64,000 nucleotides of DNA. Origin: Acanthosepion pharaonis (Eukaryota > Mollusca > Cephalopoda > Sepiida > Sepiidae). The stretch lies in the NCBI GenBank assembly GCA_903632075.3, contig CAHIKZ030001777.1:310001-374000 (forward strand), in the 5' to 3' direction. Each line of letters starts with the position of its first letter. Positions within the stretch are counted from its first letter, which is position 1. Made by a program: the position numbers and the translations under genes. Positions 52,886-61,845 of the stretch are shown piece after piece. The notes under the pieces were generated by a model. It was given only the letters and a program-made list of their open reading frames with translations, was not told the DNA's origin and ran no database searches.

Positions 52886-55800
52886 GTTCTCCTGGACTTT
52901 CTCTCCCGTATGCATCTGGACATTTACATTTGAACTTGTAAACCTCCAACTTATCCCTTTATCCTTCAGTATATATATTTTGTTATATAAAAATTTATTT
53001 TGTATATATTAATTCTCTGTGCATTTTCTTTCAATCCTTACACAATTTCATATAGATCTATGGTGAGAAAGAACATTGTCATAAGATAACCTCCAGCACC
53101 CACCATAAATTATACTTATTTGATTATATCTTTTCTGGTTTCTTTGAACAATGAAATGAATAAAGCATGCTAGGGTTGAAAAGCTGAAGACAGATATTTT
53201 TCTTGAATCTGTAAATGTTTGATGTATCACCATGTTAACAAATGAGAATGTATTTTTATTGAATAATGGTTACTAAGCTCATCTTAACAAATCATTACTA
53301 CTAAATAAGTTCAGTTTTCACTTGAAGTTTCATATTTGTGGCCTAATGCCAGACAAAGCTATACTTGATAAATACTTATAAGTACTATTTAGATAACTCA
53401 TCTTTTGTGAGTTTGATTCTCATTGGGTGCAAATACTTGTGGCAAAGATAATCTAAGCAACCAAGATAAGACACATGAGATAGAATTTTCCTGTAGAACA
53501 ACTCTGTGTTAATATCTATAAAGAATGATGTAGATGGTAATCAGAAATTAAAATTTTACAATTTTGAAAAACCTTAATTAAAGATTATGAGAATTAATTT
53601 TAATTTTCCTTAATCCACTTGGTGGATTAATATCTAAAATCATGTTATGACAACTATTTAGGTCAATAATATAGAATTAAATCAGTTTTGATGATGACAG
53701 TTTTCAGAATTATTAGCTGGAAAGGAATAAATAGAAATAAAATAATTTGTAAAGAAATTCATAAATCTTTTTGTCCATATTGAGAATTAAAGAAAAAGTC
53801 TTCAGTTTTGTATCTCAGTAAAACATTTTGAAAGTTTTTTTTAAAATCTTTTTTTAGCCTTTTTGAAAGTTTCCAGTATTGGCTAGATGAACCTCGTCTC
53901 CATGAAGCTACCTTATACCTGCCTGCCCTTCCTACCCAGTATGCACCAGAGCGACTCCACATGGTCTTTCAATGTGATAAGGTTTCTACTTCCATTTTTT
54001 TCATTCAAACAGCAATATTGTTCTTACTCACAATGCAGTTTTACTTTTCAATTTCATAGATCAATCTTTATATGGATATAAACATTATATCCTTGTTGTT
54101 CTTGGAGATTCACCAGATAAAAATTGTGAATTATTTTTATTTCTTAAATCTATTATTTACATCAATGATATTTTTTATATATTTATCACTGTTTTTTTTA
54201 TTTATTCATTGAGTTTTCACACTAGTAGCAGTATTCTAGTTGATTTTAGTAATGCTATCATTTGGAAGCTTTGGATTCTTCTTTCTTTATATGCCACTTC
54301 TCCAATCTCTTTGCAAGACTAGTCTAAATGATATCAATGTTCACTAAGAAAAAAAATGTTACCAATGAAAATATGGTATTTTTAGAAAGATTATGATCTC
54401 CTCTTTTGAAAATTAAAAAGTCCTCATTTAGACCACCTGGGGAAATTTGTTATGGGGAATAATTTTTAAACCAGATCTGAAATAATAAACCTGAAGTAAA
54501 TGTACCTGTATTTCATCATTATATATCAGTAGTCATGTATATAGCACTGAAGCAGTAGATAACATAAAAAACTAACACATAACAAATAAGTACCAACTCT
54601 ATATGCCTCTTAGTGAATGAAATACTAACCAAACACTCACAATTTACAGATCAATAATTGGTCTGTTAAATTGAATTTGACAAATAAACAGTCTGCAGAT
54701 GAAATAGAAAGAGGTGACAGTCAGACAAATATTTTAATATCGAGGGGACTTAAGAGAAAATCAAGGCTAGCCCCATTCACATGAACCAGGCTCGCCAGTT
54801 ACCCACCATTTGCTGAAATCTGTCAATATCAAACACTTTCTATCAGATCAGATCGTCATCCTGAGCTGATGTCAAAGAATCTGACCAGTTCCTGATGAGA
54901 ATAATGGTTACATTGCATGATTCCCTCCATTTGCAACATCCATACCACCATTCTTGACATGGTTAGCAACGTGAGAAACACCATCTATTTCATCCCGTAG
55001 AACAAGGGTGACACATTGTCACATGTGAATGCAAGATCAATGGACACAATCTGATTCGGAGCAATACAAGATGTCAACTCGCCAACATAGTCCCACTGAG
55101 GACAATGGTAGGTGTACAAAGCCATTTCTTCTAAACCAAGGTTACACCAATGACAGTCGGGCAAATCTGCCCTGCCCATTTGAAGGCTATGTTATTGAGA
55201 AGTAGGACGTTCCAAATCAATCATTAGGTAAGTGAAAGTTCCCAAGACAGTGACAAAGAACAAAACACCACTCAAGAACACAAATATACAAAAGTTGGTC
55301 ACTTACTGCTAACAAAAATCTGAACAGACAAGTCCAAAAAAGCACAAACATGGGTAATCCAATCTGGCAGGAATGATTGCAAAACACTTGTCCCTCCCCT
55401 TTTATAGGCGGAAATCCACAAATGCATGCTGGGATATTTTTCTTAGCCAAAAAATAGGCTAGTTTGCAGTTTGACATGACTCAGTCCAGATCTGCCTTGT
55501 CTAGAAGGCAGAATCCTATGTTTGCTTGTTGATGCCAATTCTTAGTTTGTGAACTTTTTGCCTTCTTACTGTTAATTTACCTTGCATATATTGTTTGCTT
55601 AATATTGTTTCATTTTGGCCCTGTTCCTTTTTCTTTTTATTGCAAACTTTGTTAATTCTGTTTGTTGGACAGTTCTGTTATTTATTTTGCATTTGACCAT
55701 GGCTACTCACTCCAGTCTTGAATCTGTTAGCTTTTCTTTCTTTCCCCATGTTGATTTATGAACTCTTCGGCTGGACTAATCCTCCATCATGAAGTGTGGG

Positions 55801-58800
55801 TGCTAATGCTTCCTCCTCAACAATTAATAGCTTTTTGACCTTATCTGTTAATAGCAGTCCTTTTTGTTGAACAATAAAGGGTCACACTGTTTTTATCCAG
55901 GTTTTGACAAGGGCTTGAGAGCATGTCTCTCATTGGCCAGCAAATATGAAAACTTATTTCTCCATAAATTCAAGAAATGAATCTGCAACAATTCACAAAT
56001 AAATTGGGAATTCTTTAACCACTAATTTTAAAACAGATTTTTACAACTGCAATAATTTTTCTTTACACTGTCTGACTTTAAAATACATCTTTCTCCAGAA
56101 TATGTGTAAAAAAAAACAAACTTATTAAAATTTATTTACTACAAAGACTAAGTAATAAAAAATAAAATTTTGATATATTCAAATTTCTTAAACTTGTAGA
56201 ACATCATTCCTCTTAGAATCTGAACAACACAAAACCCATATGTCAGTAGCATAAATAATGTAACCTTCTCATCAGGAGCATTAAAGAAGAAAGTTAAAAT
56301 GCATTTAACACCTGGTTGTTCACTTCACTTCACTGATCCAAAACAGTCCAAATAAAGTCCATGTTGAAATAAGTTTCTGTTCCTTGAATGCTATCTATTA
56401 GCTGATACTATCTGATCTATAAGAATATGAAGCAATTACAGGAATAACAGTTGCATAATCAGGAAACATAATCTCAACTACTAAACATTAGAAATTGACA
56501 TAATGTTTGAATAACTTGTAAGACACATTCAAAATGAACTGTGCATAAAAACCACTTACAAATGTAAACTACTCGAGTGGCTTTCACCTTATAACACCTG
56601 TTTTGTGGTGCTCAGAAAAGCTGCTGTAAAAAAGAAATTCCCCAAGGTGGATGAGAGAGGAGTTCTTATTTTCTTGCAGGATATAAAATTTTAGTTCCAA
56701 TGATACTAAACATGTCTTGGTAACATTTTTTTCCGGATACAACTTAAATTCACTCTAAATTGAGCAAACTAGACTGATTCAAGTATAAAATGACTAGATT
56801 TAATCTTTTGGTATGGATTAGGAGATCCATTTTAATTTCAAAGTTGCAGAGAATTTTACTTTTATTATAGCAACAATTCCAAGTGCTATTATTTTTTTAT
56901 CAATTCTAATCATTTTTTTTAAATAAAAAAAATATTTTATCTGATTATTTCACTCTTTTTCAATGATTTGGAAATACTATAGGTAGATACTTCCAGATTG
57001 CTATTTTTAAGTAAATAATTTGCACCGCAAGTAGTTTTCATTTTTTTAAATAAAAAGTTAATAATAAATATTCATCATAATTTTGAAATATATTTTCATC
57101 AAAACTTTTTGGATAATGTATTTCTGTTTCTATGGCCTACTCTAAAAAGCAAAAATTGTTTTTTTTTTTTTTTTTTTTTTTTTTGTTCTATACAGAACCC
57201 TTGGGTTGATCTGATAGATCTAGAAATGGTGAATTATGAGTCAACACTTCGAGCATTGTTATGGACAGAAGAGATCACAGTCAGCTATCACCACCATTAT
57301 AAACAAAACTCTGACACTGATTCTGACTGGAATGTGGGAACAGGTATAAATAATTGATCCTTGATTTTATTTAAACCTGTTTATAAGTATAATTACATGT
57401 GTACAAGTCATTCTCTTGTAAAAGTTGCATCCAAAATTTTGAATAAAATATTAAGATCAAATTTTTTTCCTTAAAATTGTATATCAGGTTGATGTAACAG
57501 TTTCCATTACTTGATTGAAATGATTCCACTGATTCACTTTTAATTTTTATGCATATTTACATTTGTAATGCATTTCACTTAAAAATTTCTCCATTTCATC
57601 AGTTTTTAAGTTTGTGGTCTTTTAGGCTGTTTTTTTGAACTTCACAAACTATTTTTGATACATACCTGCATATCATTACAATAAGATTTTAAGAAAATCC
57701 ATTGCCTAGCTTCCCCTTTATTAAACACGAAGAGTAATCTCAAATCTTTATTTTGTATTCAGCAATGATTTTCACTGAAATAAAAGAAATATTTCAGTTT
57801 TTCACAAATAATTCTTAAATATTAAGCCTACACAAGCAATAAAGACACTTCTAAGTTTCTCCTAACATTGTGCAAAAGCTGGTGCTGAGAACGTCTGTAA
57901 CAAAAATATTCACTTATGTTAATAAACATTGTCTGACTTTAAATATTTATTGATATTACTAAGATGTCTTATCTTAACATCAGCCAGCATATTTAATATA
58001 CTCTGTATTTCAAAGTTTATTATTTTGGCCAACTGAATTGGCTGATTAAGACAATATTTAAACAGATAAGTTAATTTATTAATTTGATTTATTAAAATTA
58101 ACTTTTCCAGTAATTATTTCTACATTTTACTACAGTTGTTCAAAATGATGCTACCCAAATTGTCTTTAATTTATTTCATAACATGTTGCAGATTTGAATC
58201 AATCCACAACAAAGAAAAAGGCAAAAAAGGTGTTTAAATAGAAAAATATTTATACATTTGTGTTTTTACAACATAAATTTTTCTTAATGTGTATGAGAGT
58301 TAAAGTTCTTACAGTCTATGTTTGTAGTTGTTTAAGATGAAAAGAAATATGATTTTTTTATGTATATATGTGGGAAAGAAGAAGCAAAGGAGAAAGTGTG
58401 GAGGAAAGTGTCACATAGCTTGGTGAGGAAGACAAGTGAATGAGTAAGGGAATTTCTTTTAAGCAAAGTATCCTGAAACTATTAGTGTCTGTCATTACTG
58501 TGTCCATCAAGAAATGCTCAAAATGTATTGAAAAATGAAGGAAATCTTAGATTTTCATTTACATTTACTCAGTAGCTTGTATAACAAATACATTTTCTAT
58601 AAATCTAGTATTTAACAGATAGTAAATGTGAATATGTTACTTAATTGAGTTAACATTTTTTTTTTTTTATTTAGTTTTTTTTCACTTAAATCAGGCCATC
58701 GAATTATTTTAATTGATAGATCACAAAACTGGGAAGGAATTTTAAATAGTATGAGTTAATTTTGCAATGAATGATTTTGTAAAAGTAATAAATGGGGGAT

Positions 58801-61800
58801 AGAATTTATGTGTGTGTGTCTGTGCATGTGAGTACATTTACTACATTTATATGTAGAGGCATGAATGTACATACATGTTTTTTTTTTTTTTTAATTTCGT
58901 TTGATTAAGAGTATAAGGTTAAACTTACAGATTTATATAATAGTAAGAATAATGAATAAGTTTATTTTTTTAGAAACAGTAATATAAGTAGTAAGTAAGG
59001 TTTAGTTAATGAATTATTGCATTGGTATTTAAAATGTAGAAACATTGGATTAAACTATGCAAAAACAAATCCAGCTTACCTCGTTATGGATTCCAGGGGG
59101 AATAGCTCAAATCAAAACTGGATGGAGCAAAAAGACAACACTATATAGGAGAGAAGTGTGAAAAGCCTTTATTTCATTGGCTGACATTGACTGACGTATG
59201 TCAATAAGAATGGTCGGACTCCTAGCCATATATGAATTTTTCTTCGCAATGTTGAGGTGCATAGCAATGTTGCTATCAAGGAGGTAGCCTGACCTTTCTG
59301 GAATCAGGTCAGGATTGCTGTTTGAGCCAATATGATGCAAAACCTGAAATCGGCAATGAAGACAGTGCATCACTGAAGACTACCCTTGATGCATGTGAAA
59401 TGTATTATGCAACTATCCTTTGATAATGGTGATCTGTTAGTTTTGTTTGTCTGATGCCTTTTCTACATTCTTCCCTGAAAAAGAATGTCAAGCCAAAACA
59501 AATCAGGTATACTGCTTTGGTTGCATTACTTGCAAATGTTTTGGCAATATTGCTGTCAGGAAACATTTGAGCAAACAACATGTACAAATCTGAACAGAAG
59601 TTGAAAGAAAAATGAGACTGGGTCATTTTTACCACCCAGCAGATCTCTGCTTTCAAAACATCTTCACTTGAAAAATATGTATTAATTTGGGATGTAACTT
59701 GGGATGGAGCTACACTGATGGTTGCTACACTTGATTTTCTGACATTGTTGCCTACTTGCCAGCTTCAGAATTCTGGGTGGAAGATTGATTGAAGAAATCG
59801 GTCATTCATGGTTCACTGCTTTGATCTACTCTAGCCTTGTGTCCCTGTCCTTTGGCATGGCTTTTAACAGCAGATAAGCCCATGTTGCTAATATCAAATG
59901 ATTACACTATACATGCTGAACATCACTAGCCACATATCTTATCCAGTTCTTGAACTCGGGATTGTCGTTCCATTCCTCTTTAAACTTAGACTTCCTTGAC
60001 ATTCCTGTCCTGACTACTACTTCATCATTAACTCTACATCATAAAACTAGTTAAATGTGTCAATATTTGATGTAATGGTAAATTATGAAACCTCTATGTG
60101 CTCTCCTGGAAAATTTAGAAAATGTCCTGGAAAATGATTTCCTAAAAAGAGTTGGAACCCAGAATTGGTGAAACTGTCTTGTTAACTATTGTTCTTTAGC
60201 AGATTGCTTATTCATCGTCATGAAAAACTGAACCTGATTATGCAATATGGTAAAATCTATTCATTGGTCAGATGTCACATGCTTATTTTCTCTTGTTCAT
60301 TTTACAGCTACTGCTCGTATATTGAATCGGCTAAAGACGCACAACATTCCACTGAAGCCTCCTCCAGTGAACTTACCTCAACCACCTGTTCCGGAAGTGT
60401 CTGTGGCCATTATAGAAGAAAAACCAACACTTATGTATATTTTAAATGCTGATTTGAAAGTGCTTTGCAATCATGCCAGGTATAGTAACACACTTATTAA
60501 ATTTGTTGTTTGAAAAAACATTTCCCTTCAAAAACAGTTTAATTCTGTAAAGATACTTTAATATTTTTTTTATTATAATCTATGATTACAGGCAGGGTTT
60601 AGTATTTATTATTTTGCCCAGCTTCGCTAATTATCACTTTAAGGCAGATATTCTTGTAGATAGTAAATTTAACTTTGACAAAATCTGAAATATTGAAGCA
60701 CCTAGTGTGTATTTGATGGCATTACCATGCAGCTATTAAAACTCTATCTTTTGATATTGAGCACTTTAATTACAAAAATTAAAAAGCAAATCACAATATT
60801 TGTTATAGTCATATATAAGGTAACCAAAAATGTCCTTGCCATTTTTTTGTTGTGAGAAGAAGTGATCACTGATATGCAAATGAGTGCATCACATGCCGAG
60901 AAAGCAGTAGGAGCATTGAGCAATGCTGGTGTATTGCACACATGTATCAGTCATAACTTGAGCAGTGGTGAGAAGACCTAATGTTTTGACCTAAAATTTA
61001 TTTTAGCAAGTTTTAGCACTCAGTTAAGTGGAAAGCAATTGTAAGTAATCAGAAAATATATCTGTCTCATAAGAAAATTAATATGAAATAAACAATAAAA
61101 CCTTAAAAAATGACTTATCTTGATTATAACCTCTTAGTTTGCCTTAGATAGATATGAATTAGTAGTGTGTTTTCTGGCACATTATTAGAAACTTTTGCTG
61201 TGTCTTTAAAAATTTTTTTAAAGTTCTTAAATTGCTGTCAGAAGATATTTTTGTTTCTAACTTTGTTAGTATTTATGAGCATTCTTTACTACATTTACAC
61301 TTTTTAAAAAATCCTTACATTTAGAAAGGTTAAATAAATGTATCCAAAATGATGTTGCATAAACTTCCTTCAAAATTTATGATTTTTTTTAATTTAAAAT
61401 TTGGTTCATATAAGGAATTTGCAAGACACTGTATGCATTACTGTAACTAAAGGTTCAATTTCACTTTTTAGTACATTGGGGAGTAACAGTAAAATTACCA
61501 GTAAGCTGCAATATTTGATTGATACCAGTTAAACAAAAATATGTACATTTTTAGTAAGTTGATAGGAGTATTCAGTTATCCTTATTTCACTTATGAAACT
61601 GGCTGTGTATCAAAAATTGTTTACTTCATATCTTCAATCACAAAAATATTTATTTGGAAAATATGTCTGACAGCCATGTCACATTTTACCATGATTTTCT
61701 TGTTGGTTGTGTGGAGATCAGGGTATGCGCAATGTTTTAAATGAAGGCTCAAGTGGAGGGCTGCAATTTTGTTCTTAAATGTAATTAACGGCAGCAGTAA

Positions 61801-61814
61801 AAAAAATCCAGTTT

Positions 61815-61845
<31 letters not shown>

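Noticed and set aside
58192..58229. Possible 38-bp exon between exons 16 and 17 (TTGCAG acceptor, GTGTTT donor, lysine-rich)
   Set aside because: The entry phase fits, but it ends in phase 0 while exon 17 needs one carried base, so inclusion runs into a stop early in exon 17. It could only be a frame-breaking pseudo-exon.
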